A DNA stretch of 64,000 nt, from the NCBI GenBank assembly GCA_041658185.1, contig JBBAAR010000007.1, forward strand, positions 1 to 64,000, given 5' to 3'. This document shows positions 25,416-34,688 of the stretch, piece after piece. Source of the DNA: UBA8919 sp041658185 (GTDB taxonomy: Bacteria; Elusimicrobiota; UBA8919). The notes beneath the pieces were generated by a model, which saw only the letters and a program-made list of their open reading frames with translations, had not been told where the DNA came from and ran no database searches. The number at the start of each line of letters is the position of its first letter. Position 1 is the first letter of the stretch. The position numbers and the translations under genes are program-made.

Positions 25416-26480
25416 ATGGAAATTTTTGACATTCTGACAAAGGCAGTGAAAATAGGGGCATCAGATATTCATATTGTTATCAGCAAACCGCCGATGGTAA
25501 GACATATCGGCGAAATGAAACCGTTAGACGGATTTACCGAAATAATTACTCCCGAAGAAGCAAAGCGTCTGATTTACTCAATGCTTTACGACGAGCATAA
25601 GAAAAAATTTGAGGAAGAACTGGAACTTGACTGTTCTTTCAATCTTCCGAATGTTTCAAGATTCAGGGTGAACGTTTTAATGCACAGAAACGGAATCGGC
25701 GCGGTGCTCCGTGTCATATCAACAAAAATACCTTCTCCCGAACAACTGCGGCTTCCGGAGGCAATTACAAAACTCGCATATTTACCGAGGGGACTTGTTC
25801 TGGTTACGGGACCCACCGGAAGCGGAAAATCAACAACGCTTGCCTGCATGATTGATATCATCAACTCAACAAGAACAGACCATATTATAACTATGGAAGA
25901 CCCGATTGAATTTGTTTATGAATCAAAAAAATGCGTCGTGACACAGAGAGAGGTCGGACAGCATACTCTTTCGTTTGGAGCCGCATTAAAACATGCTTTG
26001 CGTGAAGACCCAGATATAGTGCTGGTCGGAGAAATGAGAGACCTTGAAACAATCAGCGGCGCTATTACTATTGCGGAAACGGGACACCTTGTTTTTGCCA
26101 CGCTCCACACGACGGATGCACCGTCAACGGTTGACAGAATTATAGACGTTTTTCCGCCGCACCAGCAGCAACAGGTAAGAATGCAACTTTCAACGTCTTT
26201 ACAGGCGGTTGTATGCCAGACATTAATTCCGACGGCAGACGGAATGGGAAGAGCAGCCGCTCGGGAAATTATGATAGCGACACCGGCAATTGCAAATCTT
26301 ATCAGAGAAGGAAAGACACATCAGTTATATCAGACAATAGAAGTCGGTGCGAAAGCGGGAATGATATCTCTGGATAAAGCGCTCGCAAAACTTGTGCAGG
26401 ACGGACTTATTAAAACTGAAGATGCCTTGGCAAAGGCGCACAATCCTGAGTCGGTAAAAATGGCGATTTACGGAAGGTGA
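25416..26480 (+). CDS. pilT: Type IV pilus retraction ATPase PilT, copy 1
   Basis: A 354-residue PilT/GspE-family ATPase. An N-terminal PAS-like domain holds ASDIHI and GEMKPLDGF. The Walker A motif GPTGSGKST is at 132-140, followed by EDPIEFVY (Asp box), Walker B region DPDIVLVGEMRD, and the His box ETGHLVFATLHTTDA. The PilT-specific AIRNLIR-like motif appears as ATPAIANLIREGK, and length equals known PilT. It should power pilus retraction or twitching. AGGAGG lies just before the ATG. No other pilus gene is in the window. Confidence 0.93.
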   Translation: MEIFDILTKAVKIGASDIHIVISKPPMVRHIGEMKPLDGFTEIITPEEAKRLIYSMLYDEHKKKFEEELELDCSFNLPNVSRFRVNVLMHRNGIGAVLRVISTKIPSPEQLRLPEAITKLAYLPRGLVLVTGPTGSGKSTTLACMIDIINSTRTDHIITMEDPIEFVYESKKCVVTQREVGQHTLSFGAALKHALREDPDIVLVGEMRDLETISGAITIAETGHLVFATLHTTDAPSTVDRIIDVFPPHQQQQVRMQLSTSLQAVVCQTLIPTADGMGRAAAREIMIATPAIANLIREGKTHQLYQTIEVGAKAGMISLDKALAKLVQDGLIKTEDALAKAHNPESVKMAIYGR

Positions 26481-26483
26481 AAA

Positions 26484-27602
26484 ATGAACATTGAAGAACT
26501 TCTTAAATTAATGGTTAAAAAAAATGGAACGGATTTGCATCTTAAGGCGGGACTTCCGCCGATGGTAAGAATCAGCGGCGACATTGAACCGCTTACCGAC
26601 GGCGAAAAACTGACATCGCAAAAAATAAAGGAACTGATTTCAAAATATATCGGTTTCGGAGAAGATAAAAGAATTCAGGAAAATAAAGAGTTTGATTTTG
26701 CATTAGAACTTTCAGGAATTGCCCGTTTCAGAGGCGCACTTTTTATGCAAAAAGGAAATTACGGCGCTGTTTTCAGAACAATACCGATGAAAATTCCGAC
26801 TGTTGATGATTTGAAACTTCCTGCCATTTTAAAAGAAATTTCCTCAAATAAACAGGGATTGGTACTGGTCACAGGTCCCACCGGAAGCGGTAAATCAACG
26901 ACTATGGCGGCAATGATAAATCATATCAACAACAACTTCAAAAAAAATATTATTACGATTGAAGACCCTATTGAATTCGTTCACACCGATAATAAATCAA
27001 TAATAAATCAGAGAGAAATCGGAATGGATACAAACACATTTGCAACGGCACTTAAGTCCGCCATGCGTCAGGATCCGGATGTGATTTTAGTCGGTGAAAT
27101 GAGAGATCCCGAGACAATTACAACGGCAATTACCTCATCGGAAACGGGACATCTTGTTATTTCAACACTTCATACAAACGATACCAAACAAACGATTGAC
27201 AGAATAATAGATTCTTTTCCGCCGGAGCAACAGGCGCAAATACGGTTTCAACTTTCACTTTTTCTTATAGCCGTCGTTGCACAGCGGCTTGTAAAAAGAA
27301 AAGACGGAGGGGGAATGGTTGCTGCGATAGAAATTATGATAAATACACCGTTAATACGGTCGCTTATCGCAGAAGCCAAAACAGGTCAAATTTCCAAAGC
27401 GATTGAGGATAGTGCTTCATTTTATAAAACACAGTCGTTCAACCAGTCGCTTTTGTCCTTATACAAAGACGGTGTTATTACTATTGAGGATGCTCTTGCC
27501 ACAAGCAACAATCCGTCCGACCTGAAAATTCAGATTCAGTCGGCGGATTTCGCTAAAAAATCGGGAGGCACAAATGAATCTAAAATCGGTAGAAATTTTT
27601 AA
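26484..27602 (+). CDS. PilT-family ATPase, copy 2 (PilU-like)
   Basis: 372 residues, paralogous to copy 1 and 3 nt behind it. Same domain order: GTDLHLKAGLPP, Walker A GPTGSGKSTT near 132-141, EDPIEFVH, DPDVILVGEMRDPET and ETGHLVISTLHTND. The retraction motif reads NTPLIRSLIAEAK. The C-terminus extends about 20 residues beyond copy 1 (SADFAKKSGGTNESKIG). A tandem pair resembles pilT-pilU of Proteobacteria, where PilU assists PilT; whether this copy is PilU by descent cannot be judged here. The last 29 nt overlap the next gene. Confidence 0.9.
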   Translation: MNIEELLKLMVKKNGTDLHLKAGLPPMVRISGDIEPLTDGEKLTSQKIKELISKYIGFGEDKRIQENKEFDFALELSGIARFRGALFMQKGNYGAVFRTIPMKIPTVDDLKLPAILKEISSNKQGLVLVTGPTGSGKSTTMAAMINHINNNFKKNIITIEDPIEFVHTDNKSIINQREIGMDTNTFATALKSAMRQDPDVILVGEMRDPETITTAITSSETGHLVISTLHTNDTKQTIDRIIDSFPPEQQAQIRFQLSLFLIAVVAQRLVKRKDGGGMVAAIEIMINTPLIRSLIAEAKTGQISKAIEDSASFYKTQSFNQSLLSLYKDGVITIEDALATSNNPSDLKIQIQSADFAKKSGGTNESKIGRNF

Positions 27603-28461
27603 GGGACTTTCCGACGATGTATTGGAAAATTTGTTAAAAATACTTGACGAAAGAAAAGTAAAAAAAGATACTGTGATTTTTGAAGAATCATCTCCGGCGG
27701 ATGTTTTTTGCATAATAGCGGAAGGTCAGGTTGAGGTCTTCAAACATTTGCAAGATAGCGGCACAAAAACGCTTGCCGTATTATCGGCAGGGGATTATTT
27801 CGGCGAAATGTCGCTGCTTGAGGATAAACCGAGAATCGCATCTATTAAGACGGTAAATGATGTTGTTCTGCTTGAAATAAAAAAGAAAAAATTTCTTGAT
27901 TTGATTTCCGGCAATCTTGATACCGGAATGAAACTTTTATCGGCAATTATGTCAACCACATTAAACCGTCTTTCCGCGACGAACAGTCATCTGACTTTAC
28001 TTTACGATATAGGAAAAATCATCGCTTCGTCAAAAAATTTAAAACAGATGACTACTGCTGCTTTTACAAACATAGCCAAACATTTTAAATATGCAGAAAG
28101 CGGATTGATAACCGTGTATAATGAGTTCACCGACGACCTGGACATCCACTTATCTATAAATAAAACTGAGCAGGGAACCATTCCGCTGACCGATTCGTTT
28201 GTTCAAAAAATATCCGCAAAAAAAGAACTGATGGAAAATGATAAAGAATCAATAATTGCTTCGGCTTTTTATTTTGAAGAAAAATTTCTCGGCTATATTT
28301 CGTTTTCCGGAAGTTTAGAAAGTGCCTTTACAATGAACGATTTAATTCTTTTATCATCGGCAGCTTCTTTAATATCCGTCTCAATAAAAAATATTTCTTT
28401 CATTTCGGAAGAAGAAGCAAGACAACGTTTGAAAGAAACAAAATATACGCAAGGTTTTTAG
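27574..28461 (+). CDS. Cyclic-nucleotide-binding and GAF-like sensor protein
   Basis: 295 residues. Residues about 1-125 are a cNMP-binding domain with beta-roll and phosphate-binding cassette GEMSLLEDKPRIAS, which contains the E and R needed to hold the cyclic phosphate. Residues about 130-285 resemble a GAF domain (LTLLYDIGKIIASSKNLKQM, ending with LLSSAASLISVSIKN). There is no HTH, so it is not a CRP-type regulator. The start lies within the 3' end of pilT copy 2, implying coupled translation and a role in controlling the pilus motors by a second messenger. Confidence 0.85.
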   Translation: MNLKSVEIFKGLSDDVLENLLKILDERKVKKDTVIFEESSPADVFCIIAEGQVEVFKHLQDSGTKTLAVLSAGDYFGEMSLLEDKPRIASIKTVNDVVLLEIKKKKFLDLISGNLDTGMKLLSAIMSTTLNRLSATNSHLTLLYDIGKIIASSKNLKQMTTAAFTNIAKHFKYAESGLITVYNEFTDDLDIHLSINKTEQGTIPLTDSFVQKISAKKELMENDKESIIASAFYFEEKFLGYISFSGSLESAFTMNDLILLSSAASLISVSIKNISFISEEEARQRLKETKYTQGF

Positions 28462-28464
28462 TTT

Positions 28465-28926
28465 ATGATTGAATTCGGAATAATACTTAATTTTTTACAT
28501 TATTTTATAAACAGGTTTTTTGTAATACCTCTCGGATTCATCGTAGGGCTTGGATGGTGGGGTGCTTTTGCTATCGCATTAGTCGGCGATATTTTTCAGA
28601 TGTTCATATATTTTTATATTCTTGAAGGCGCAGGAGTGAACAAGAAGTTCGGCAAATTGATATCAAAGAAATTTCCATCTCAGGAAAAGGTTGAACGAAC
28701 AAAAATGGTAAGAAAAGTTAGGGGTTTAGGATATATGGGAATAACTATTCTGGCGGCACTGCCGGTTTATTTCGGCGGTATGTATTCGGCAGTTTTGGTA
28801 AGCCATCTGATGCATCTCAAAAGAAGAAAATCCTACATATTCCTTACAATCGGTTCAATTATAGGTTCGGCTATTCTTGTGTTTGGTTTGCAAGGTTTTA
28901 TCGCTTTATGGAATCTAATAAAATAG
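28465..28926 (+). CDS. Small multidrug-export-family membrane protein
   Basis: 153 residues with four probable membrane helices, matching the Sm_multidrug_ex family: a long first hydrophobic region with VIPLGFIVGLGWWGAFAIALVGDIF, a charged loop (KKFPSQEKVERTKMVRKVRG), then GITILAALPVYFGGMYSAVLVSHLM and a last helix. The family name comes from annotation of a few members; transport has little support. It is 3 nt behind the cNMP/GAF gene, so expression is shared. Confidence 0.72.
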   Translation: MIEFGIILNFLHYFINRFFVIPLGFIVGLGWWGAFAIALVGDIFQMFIYFYILEGAGVNKKFGKLISKKFPSQEKVERTKMVRKVRGLGYMGITILAALPVYFGGMYSAVLVSHLMHLKRRKSYIFLTIGSIIGSAILVFGLQGFIALWNLIK

Positions 28927-29753
28927 TTAATTACATAAAAGTTGCACGAACAATTGGACAACATCTCGGCTGTAAAATATACATAGTCGGGGGATATGTT
29001 CGCGATAAAATACTCAAATTAAAAAGTGTTGATTTGGATTTTGTCGTTGAAGGTAATGGTTGGGCGGCGGCGGAATCTCTTCACAAAAAATTCGGCGGCA
29101 AATTGACGGTTTATAAAAAATTTCTGACGGCTTCATTGAAACTGAAAAACGGTTTTGTAATTGATATAGCGACAACACGAACGGAAAAATATCCCAAACC
29201 GGCTTCTATGCCGGTGGTTCAACCTGCCAAACTTGAAGAGGATTTACATCGTAGGGATTTCACCATAAATACTTTAGCAGTATCACTTATCACTTATCAC
29301 TTACCACTTACCAATATCATTGACGTTAGCGGCGGACTTGATGACCTTAAAAACAAACTTATACGGGTTCTCCATAAAGAAAGTTTTACCGACGACCCGA
29401 CAAGAATTTTAAGAGCAATAAGATATGCTATTAGATTTACTTTTAAAATAGAGGAAAATACTGAAAAATGGATGAATGCCGCAATCAAAAAAAACCTTTT
29501 GTCTTTGGTTTCAAAACCTCGAATCCGGGACGAATTCATAAAAGTACTTTCCGAAAAAAATGCAAAAAAAATACTGATAGAATTCAAAAAAAGAAAAATC
29601 CTGAAATATATTGACGTTAAACTTGATATTTCCGCGATTTCTGAAAAGAAAGAATCGGTAAAAATCCGTCTCAAAAAACTTATAGGAAATTTTACGGACG
29701 AGCAAAAAAAATCATTCCTCCAAAAACTCTGCTTACCAGCAAAAATTTCTTGA
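28908..29753 (+). CDS. CCA-adding enzyme / poly(A) polymerase head-domain protein
   Basis: A class II nucleotidyltransferase of 281 residues. Motifs: VGGYVRD near 27, catalytic DLDFVV with the two aspartates near 42-46, EEDLHRRDFTINTLA, and the RNA-binding DPTRILRAIRYAIRF. This family adds CCA to tRNA 3' ends or A tails. The protein is shorter than typical full-length enzymes (about 400+), lacking much of the body and tail, so it may be a minimal or partial form. A short TCACTTA repeat is read in the head domain at 29284-29313. The start overlaps the previous stop by 19 nt. Confidence 0.85.
   Translation: MESNKIVNYIKVARTIGQHLGCKIYIVGGYVRDKILKLKSVDLDFVVEGNGWAAAESLHKKFGGKLTVYKKFLTASLKLKNGFVIDIATTRTEKYPKPASMPVVQPAKLEEDLHRRDFTINTLAVSLITYHLPLTNIIDVSGGLDDLKNKLIRVLHKESFTDDPTRILRAIRYAIRFTFKIEENTEKWMNAAIKKNLLSLVSKPRIRDEFIKVLSEKNAKKILIEFKKRKILKYIDVKLDISAISEKKESVKIRLKKLIGNFTDEQKKSFLQKLCLPAKIS
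29284..29313 (+). repeat. CACTTAT/CACTTAC heptamer run in the nucleotidyltransferase
   Basis: Four head-to-tail heptamers CACTTAT, CACTTAT, CACTTAC, CACTTAC are read in frame as LITYHLPLT, inserted between RRDFTINTLAVS and the conserved NIIDVSGGLDDL. No reverse-complement arm is seen. Confidence 0.7.
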
Positions 29754-29778
29754 CAATTTTTCCGAAAATAGATATAAT
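29750..29778 (+). promoter_or_regulatory. Promoter of the M50 protease-trpS-scpAB unit, probably leaderless
   Basis: TTGACA (29750-29755), 17-nt spacer, TATAAT (29773-29778). The -10 box ends 8 nt before the ATG at 29787, leaving at most one or two nt of leader. The -35 box lies across the end of the preceding gene. Confidence 0.85.
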
Positions 29779-29786
29779 ATCTAAAT

Positions 29787-30431
29787 ATGAATATTTCTAA
29801 TGTTGACTTGATTTTGGGGATTCCGCTTTTATTTTTTGCCGTCGTGGTGCACGAGTGCTGTCACGGATGGGTTGCGTATCTCAACGGAGACGATACCGCA
29901 AAAATGTCGGGACGGCTTACATTAAATCCCATACCGCACATTGACATGATGGGAACGATAATTCTTCCCTTGATTTTAATTTTGACCCACTCGCCGGTTT
30001 TAATCGGTTGGGCAAAACCTGTTCCTATAAATCCTTACCGTCTCAACAATCCCATAAAAGACATGGCAAAAGTCGGGCTGGCGGGTCCCGGAGCTAACTT
30101 CGCACTCGCAATTTTATCCGCTTTAATTATCTGGCTTTTTAAGATAACGGGCGTTGACCCTTCCACTGAAATTAACGCTTTAATCATAAAACTTTTATAC
30201 ATAAATGTTCAGATAAATCTTGTGCTCGGCGTGTTTAATCTGATTCCGATTCCGCCGTTGGACGGTTCCCGCATTGTATCCGCATTTTTACCGGCTCAGA
30301 TTGCGTATAAATACAATCAACTTGAAAGATACGGAATTTTTATAATATTCTTTTTGCTTTCATTCGGTTTTCTTAATTTTCTGTGGCTGATAGTGAACAT
30401 TTTACAGAGATTGCTTTTTATGGGAGTATAG
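29787..30431 (+). CDS. Site-2 protease family (M50) membrane protease
   Basis: 214 residues of the compact M50 family. The zinc motif HECCH (an HExxH) lies in the first helix near 23-27, and the third ligand is in NLIPIPPLDGSRI near residue 150. In between are GRLTLNPIPHIDMMGTI, GWAKPVPINPYRLNNP and the GLAGPGANF motif, all typical of the short FtsH-less M50 group seen next to trpS and scpA in many genomes. Five or six membrane helices. Probably cleaves membrane segments; no partner is evident. It follows a leaderless-type promoter. Confidence 0.92.
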   Translation: MNISNVDLILGIPLLFFAVVVHECCHGWVAYLNGDDTAKMSGRLTLNPIPHIDMMGTIILPLILILTHSPVLIGWAKPVPINPYRLNNPIKDMAKVGLAGPGANFALAILSALIIWLFKITGVDPSTEINALIIKLLYINVQINLVLGVFNLIPIPPLDGSRIVSAFLPAQIAYKYNQLERYGIFIIFFLLSFGFLNFLWLIVNILQRLLFMGV

Positions 30432-30445
30432 GAGCGAAGCGAAAT

Positions 30446-31432
30446 ATGAAACAAAGGGTTTTATCGGGAATGAGACCGTCGGGTAGGTTGCATCTCGGAC
30501 ATCTGCACGGTGCACTTTCAAATTGGGTTGAACTGCAGGAAAAATACGAGTGCTTTTATTTCGTTGCCGACTGGCACGCACTGACCACGGAATATGAAAA
30601 TACAAAAAACATAAAAAATGACTCGGTTGATATGGTGATTGACTGGCTTTCCGTCGGGCTTGACCCGGAAAAGTCAACTATTTTTGTTCAATCGCAACTC
30701 CCGGAACACTCCGAACTCCACCTATTTTTGTCAATGATAACGCCGCTGTCTTGGCTTGAAAGATGTCCGACATACAAGGAACAACTCAAAGAGATAAAAC
30801 TTCGTGATTTACATACTTACGGATTTCTTGGTTATCCGGTCCTGCAAGCGGCAGACATTCTTATTTACAAAGCAGATAAAGTGCCGGTCGGAGAGGACCA
30901 ACTGCCGCACCTGGAATTAACACGCGAAATAGCCAGAAGATTTAATTCTTTCTACGGAGAAATTTTGACAGAACCGCAGGCACTTCTCACAAAAACACCG
31001 AAAATTCCCGGTAATGACGGGCGGAAAATGTCAAAGTCATACAATAATTGCATTTATCTGTCAGACGAACCGTCGGTAATTTCCAAAAAGATTTCTTCAT
31101 ACATAACCGACCCGGCAAGAATTCACCCGACTGATTTAGGTCACCCCGAAATATGTCCTATTTTTGCGCTGCATAAAATATATTCCGATAATCCTAAAGA
31201 AACAGAAGAGTTGTGCAAAAAAGGTAAAATCGGTTGCGTGGAATGTAAAAAAAACCTTACGGAAAAGATAATAAAATCGCTTGAACCTATACAAAAAAAG
31301 CAGAAAGAATTCAAAAAACATCCGGCGGAAATTCACAAAATACTTAAAACCGGCAGCGAGAAAGCCAGGGCAATTGCCGGAAAAACCATCAATGAAATAA
31401 GAGATGCATTGAAATTATGGAATACGGAATAA
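30446..31432 (+). CDS. trpS: Tryptophanyl-tRNA synthetase
   Basis: A class Ic synthetase that charges tRNA-Trp. From the ATG at 30446 the product is 328 residues, the usual size, starting MKQRVLSGMRPSGRLHLGH: the HIGH motif is HLGH at 16-19 and KMSKS is at 194-198. A GTG at 30383 would add 21 residues unlike any TrpRS, and a GGAG site lies before 30446, so I choose the internal ATG. GYPVLQAADILIYKA, the tryptophan and ATP site block, is intact. Between the M50 gene and scpA, a common order. Confidence 0.95.
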   Translation: MKQRVLSGMRPSGRLHLGHLHGALSNWVELQEKYECFYFVADWHALTTEYENTKNIKNDSVDMVIDWLSVGLDPEKSTIFVQSQLPEHSELHLFLSMITPLSWLERCPTYKEQLKEIKLRDLHTYGFLGYPVLQAADILIYKADKVPVGEDQLPHLELTREIARRFNSFYGEILTEPQALLTKTPKIPGNDGRKMSKSYNNCIYLSDEPSVISKKISSYITDPARIHPTDLGHPEICPIFALHKIYSDNPKETEELCKKGKIGCVECKKNLTEKIIKSLEPIQKKQKEFKKHPAEIHKILKTGSEKARAIAGKTINEIRDALKLWNTE

Positions 31433-32118
31433 AGCTGGAAATTTTTGAAGGTCCGATGGACCTGCTGCTGCATCTTATACAAAAAAGCGATTTGGATATT
31501 TATGATATTCCTATCTCTAAAATTACATCGGAATATCTTGCATATCTTAATTTGATGAAAGAGATGAATTTAGAAGTTGCCGGAGATTTTCTCATCATGG
31601 CCGCAACACTTATGCGAATAAAGTCAAAAATGCTTCTCCCGCAGCATGAAGATGAAGACGAAGAAGAATTTGAAGATCCCCGCGCGGAAATTACAAAACG
31701 TCTGTTGGAATATAAAAAATTTAAGGAGGCATCAAAAGTATTAAAAATTAATCTGGAAAAACAAAAAGATGTTTTCTTCCGTAAAACCCAGCCTGAATTT
31801 ACCGTCGAGGATTTCGGTATTGACGTCTCGCTCTTTGATTTAATGGACGCCTTCCGGAAGGTTCTTGAAAAAGCAAAGAAATCCTCAAAAGAAATAATAA
31901 AAGAGGAGTTCACAATTGAGGACAAAATCCGTATTATTCTTTCGTTGCTTGAAGGTAAAAAATTCGTATCTTTCTATTCTATTTTTCTGAAAGATGAAAG
32001 CAGGTATTCGGTTATTATTACATTTTTGGCATTACTTGAACTTATAAAGATAAGTCAGATTTACGTCAGGCAGAACGAGGCATTTTCCGAGATAAGAATT
32101 TATAGAAAAATTTCATAG
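31417..32118 (+). CDS. scpA: Segregation and condensation protein A
   Basis: ScpA is the kleisin subunit that bridges SMC heads in the chromosome condensin. 233 residues with the signature start LEIFEGPMDLLLHLIQKSDLDIYDIPISKI, an acidic linker DEDEEEFEDP near 85, and the C-terminal winged helix ending RQNEAFSEIRI. Its start overlaps trpS by 16 nt and scpB follows after 11 nt, so ScpA and ScpB are produced together. The smc gene is not in the window. Confidence 0.94.
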   Translation: MEYGIKLEIFEGPMDLLLHLIQKSDLDIYDIPISKITSEYLAYLNLMKEMNLEVAGDFLIMAATLMRIKSKMLLPQHEDEDEEEFEDPRAEITKRLLEYKKFKEASKVLKINLEKQKDVFFRKTQPEFTVEDFGIDVSLFDLMDAFRKVLEKAKKSSKEIIKEEFTIEDKIRIILSLLEGKKFVSFYSIFLKDESRYSVIITFLALLELIKISQIYVRQNEAFSEIRIYRKIS

Positions 32119-32129
32119 AGAGGTAATTT

Positions 32130-32654
32130 ATGGAACTTAAAAAAATAATAGAGGCGCTTTTGTTTGCGTCGCAGGGACCGTTGAAAATTGAAACGATTAT
32201 TGAAATTACCGAAAAATCCGCCGCCGAGGTAAATCAGGCAATTTCCGAATTAAAAAATGCTTACGAAGAAAAACAATCGCCTATACAGATTATAGAAATT
32301 GCCGGTGGGTGGCAATTTTCAACAAAGCGCGATTTTGCACCGTTTATCAGAAAACTTTTCAAAGAAGAAACAACGCTTAAACTGTCATCATCGGCACTTG
32401 AAACGCTTGCGATAGTTGCCTACAAACAGCCGATAACCAGAGCGGAAATTGAACAGGTACGCGGTGTTGAGGTAATCGCCGTCCTGAAAACGCTTGTTGA
32501 AAAAAATCTGGTAAGGACCTGCGGGAAAAAAGATACCGTCGGGACCCCGTTTTTATACGGAACAACCCAGCAATTTTTAATATATTTCGGACTTAAATCA
32601 ACCGATGAACTTCCATCGCTGGAAGAAATAAATGTTGAAGGGGAGCAGCAATGA
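32130..32654 (+). CDS. scpB: Segregation and condensation protein B
   Basis: The partner dimer of ScpA in the SMC complex, 174 residues with two winged-helix domains: LKKIIEALLFASQGPLKIETI at the N-terminus and ALETLAIVAYKQPITRAEIEQVRGV near 90-110, the strongest ScpB signature. Ends PSLEEINVEGEQQ. The stop overlaps the next start by 4 nt. Confidence 0.94.
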   Translation: MELKKIIEALLFASQGPLKIETIIEITEKSAAEVNQAISELKNAYEEKQSPIQIIEIAGGWQFSTKRDFAPFIRKLFKEETTLKLSSSALETLAIVAYKQPITRAEIEQVRGVEVIAVLKTLVEKNLVRTCGKKDTVGTPFLYGTTQQFLIYFGLKSTDELPSLEEINVEGEQQ

Positions 32655-34615
32655 ATTACACGAGAGAAAAAATCAGAAATGTGGCAATCGTCGGAAGCGC
32701 GGGGAGCGGAAAGACATCACTTATTGAAGCGATTTTATTAAACTCAAAAATTACAAATCGGCAGGGCAGGGTTGAAGACGGCAACACTGTAAGCGATTTT
32801 AATCCCGATGAAATTGTACGCGGCTCGTCCATTTACACATCATTAATTTCGTTTGATAAGGACGGCACAAAAATAAATCTGCTTGATACTCCGGGTTATT
32901 CCGATTTCATAGGCGATGCGGTTTCCGCTCTTACGACTGTGGACTCCGCGATTTTTGTATTTGATGCTTTGTCTTCTATTGATGCCACTTTTGAATATCT
33001 GTGGGAAAATTGCGATAAACCGAAAGCAATTTTCATAAATAAATTGGATAAAGAAGATATTGATTTATCAAAAACGTTAAGCCATCTTAAGGATTTCAAC
33101 GGTTCGGTAATTACTGTTTCTGTTCCAGACGATACCGGAGCAAAATTCTCAAAAGTTGTCTCGGTTATTACTGAAGCCCCGGAAGATATGAAAAATCACC
33201 GCGAAAATTTTATAGAGGCAGTTGCATCAAACGACGATTCTTTAATAGAGAAATATCTTGACGGTAAGGAGATAACAAACATTGAATTGACGGCAAGTTT
33301 TAAGAACGGTATTGCATCAAAAAAAATAATTCCTATTTTATGCGGAAGCGCGACGAAAAATATCGGATGCGCCGAGATTGCAGGTTTTATAAACGAATTT
33401 ATGCCGGCGGCTGATGTTTCGGCGGATACTGATAAAGGTAAAATTGCAATGCTCGTTTTCAAGAGTGTTATTGAACCTCACACGGGCAATCTCTCATTCT
33501 TAAAAATATATTCGGGAAAGGTCGTCCAGGGAACGGATTACAAAAATATTACCAGAAGAATCACGGAACGATTAGGGACACTTTGCACATTGCTCGGAAA
33601 AAAGAGAACGGAAATAACAGAAGCGACGGCCGGCGATATAATCGTTGCAGTAAAACTTAAAGAAACACAGACAAACGATATTCTCGGCGATGAGACGGCA
33701 GCGGGTAAAATCAAACGAATAAATTTTCCGGAACCCTCAATAAGTATGGCTGTTTTTCCAAAATCAAAAGGCGAAGAGGAAAAAGTCGCATCCGCGTTGC
33801 AGTCAATGATGAGAGAAGACCCGACGATAAAATCATTCTACAATGCCGAAACAAAGGAACTGATATTATCCGGACTCGGCGCACTTCATATAGAGGTCGC
33901 AGTGGCAAGAGTGAAAGAAAGATACGGAATTGATGTAGAATTCAAACCGCCGAGGGTGGCATACAGGGAAACTATAAAAAGCACCGCGGAGGTTCAGGGA
34001 AAATATAAAAGACAAACCGGCGGGCGCGGGCAATACGGCGACTGCTGGCTGAAACTTGAGCCGCTTGAAAGAGGAAAAGGTTTTGAATTTATAAATGCAA
34101 TAAGAGAAGGAAGAATTCCGAGAAATTATATTCCGTCGGTAGAAAAAGGGGTCAGAGAGGCGATGGAGCAGGGCGTTATTGCCGGCTATCCCGTAACCGA
34201 TATGCGTGCTACTTTATACGACGGCAGTTATCACGAGGTTGATTCATCCGATATGGCTTTTAAGATTGCAGGGAGCATGGCGTTAAAAAAAGGGGTTACG
34301 GAGTCAAGACCGTGCATACTGGAACCGATTGTTGAACTTGAAGTTGTAATTCCCGACGATTATATGGGTGCGGTTATGGGGGATTTGAATGCGCGGCGGG
34401 GACGAGTTATGGGGGTGGAACGTCTCGGGAAAAAGCAAAAAGTTATAGCAACAGCGCCGCTTTCGGAAATTTCAAAATATGCAACTGATTTGCGTTCAAT
34501 TACAAAAGGTGCAGGCAGTTTTAAGATGAAATTTTCTCATTACGAGGAATCACCCTCAAATATTTCCCAACCGCTGATAGAAATTTATCAGAAGCAGCAG
34601 CAAGAGGGCAGGTAA
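32651..34615 (+). CDS. EF-G-like translational GTPase
   Basis: 654 residues with the full EF-G domain order. P-loop GSAGSGKTS near 14-22, a switch region, DTPGYSDF (G3) and NKLD (G4), then domains II-V including RGQYGDCWLKLEP and YMGAVMGDLNARRGRVMG. It lacks part of the length of canonical FusA (about 690) and has the shortened early region typical of the EF-G-like (FusA2-type) group whose role is not settled (possible ribosome recycling or stress forms). It is coupled to scpB by a 4-nt overlap. Main fusA would have to be elsewhere. Confidence 0.88.
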   Translation: MNYTREKIRNVAIVGSAGSGKTSLIEAILLNSKITNRQGRVEDGNTVSDFNPDEIVRGSSIYTSLISFDKDGTKINLLDTPGYSDFIGDAVSALTTVDSAIFVFDALSSIDATFEYLWENCDKPKAIFINKLDKEDIDLSKTLSHLKDFNGSVITVSVPDDTGAKFSKVVSVITEAPEDMKNHRENFIEAVASNDDSLIEKYLDGKEITNIELTASFKNGIASKKIIPILCGSATKNIGCAEIAGFINEFMPAADVSADTDKGKIAMLVFKSVIEPHTGNLSFLKIYSGKVVQGTDYKNITRRITERLGTLCTLLGKKRTEITEATAGDIIVAVKLKETQTNDILGDETAAGKIKRINFPEPSISMAVFPKSKGEEEKVASALQSMMREDPTIKSFYNAETKELILSGLGALHIEVAVARVKERYGIDVEFKPPRVAYRETIKSTAEVQGKYKRQTGGRGQYGDCWLKLEPLERGKGFEFINAIREGRIPRNYIPSVEKGVREAMEQGVIAGYPVTDMRATLYDGSYHEVDSSDMAFKIAGSMALKKGVTESRPCILEPIVELEVVIPDDYMGAVMGDLNARRGRVMGVERLGKKQKVIATAPLSEISKYATDLRSITKGAGSFKMKFSHYEESPSNISQPLIEIYQKQQQEGR

Positions 34616-34621
34616 AAAGGC

Positions 34622-34680
34622 AGAGAATTAGTTTATACGAAAGAGAATTAGATATTGCCTGACTAATTCTCTAATTCTCT
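34622..34680 (+). repeat. Foldback AGAATTAG array between fusA-like and isomerase genes
   Basis: Two GAGAATTAG copies in the left part, spaced 11 nt, face two CTAATTCT octamers in the right part. The whole can fold as a stem with a GATATTGCCTGA-like loop. No T-run follows, so it is a repeat of the foldback class rather than a standard terminator, although it could stop or protect transcripts. Confidence 0.7.
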
Positions 34681-34688
34681 GGTTTATT

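Noticed and set aside
28908..29753. Frameshifted full-length CCA enzyme
   Set aside because: I looked for a body-domain continuation in other frames after 29753; the next gene and its promoter start there, so the short form looks real.
30383..30445. Longer TrpRS start at GTG 30383
   Set aside because: It lies within the M50 gene and adds residues unlike TrpRS; ATG 30446 begins exactly at the normal N-terminus.
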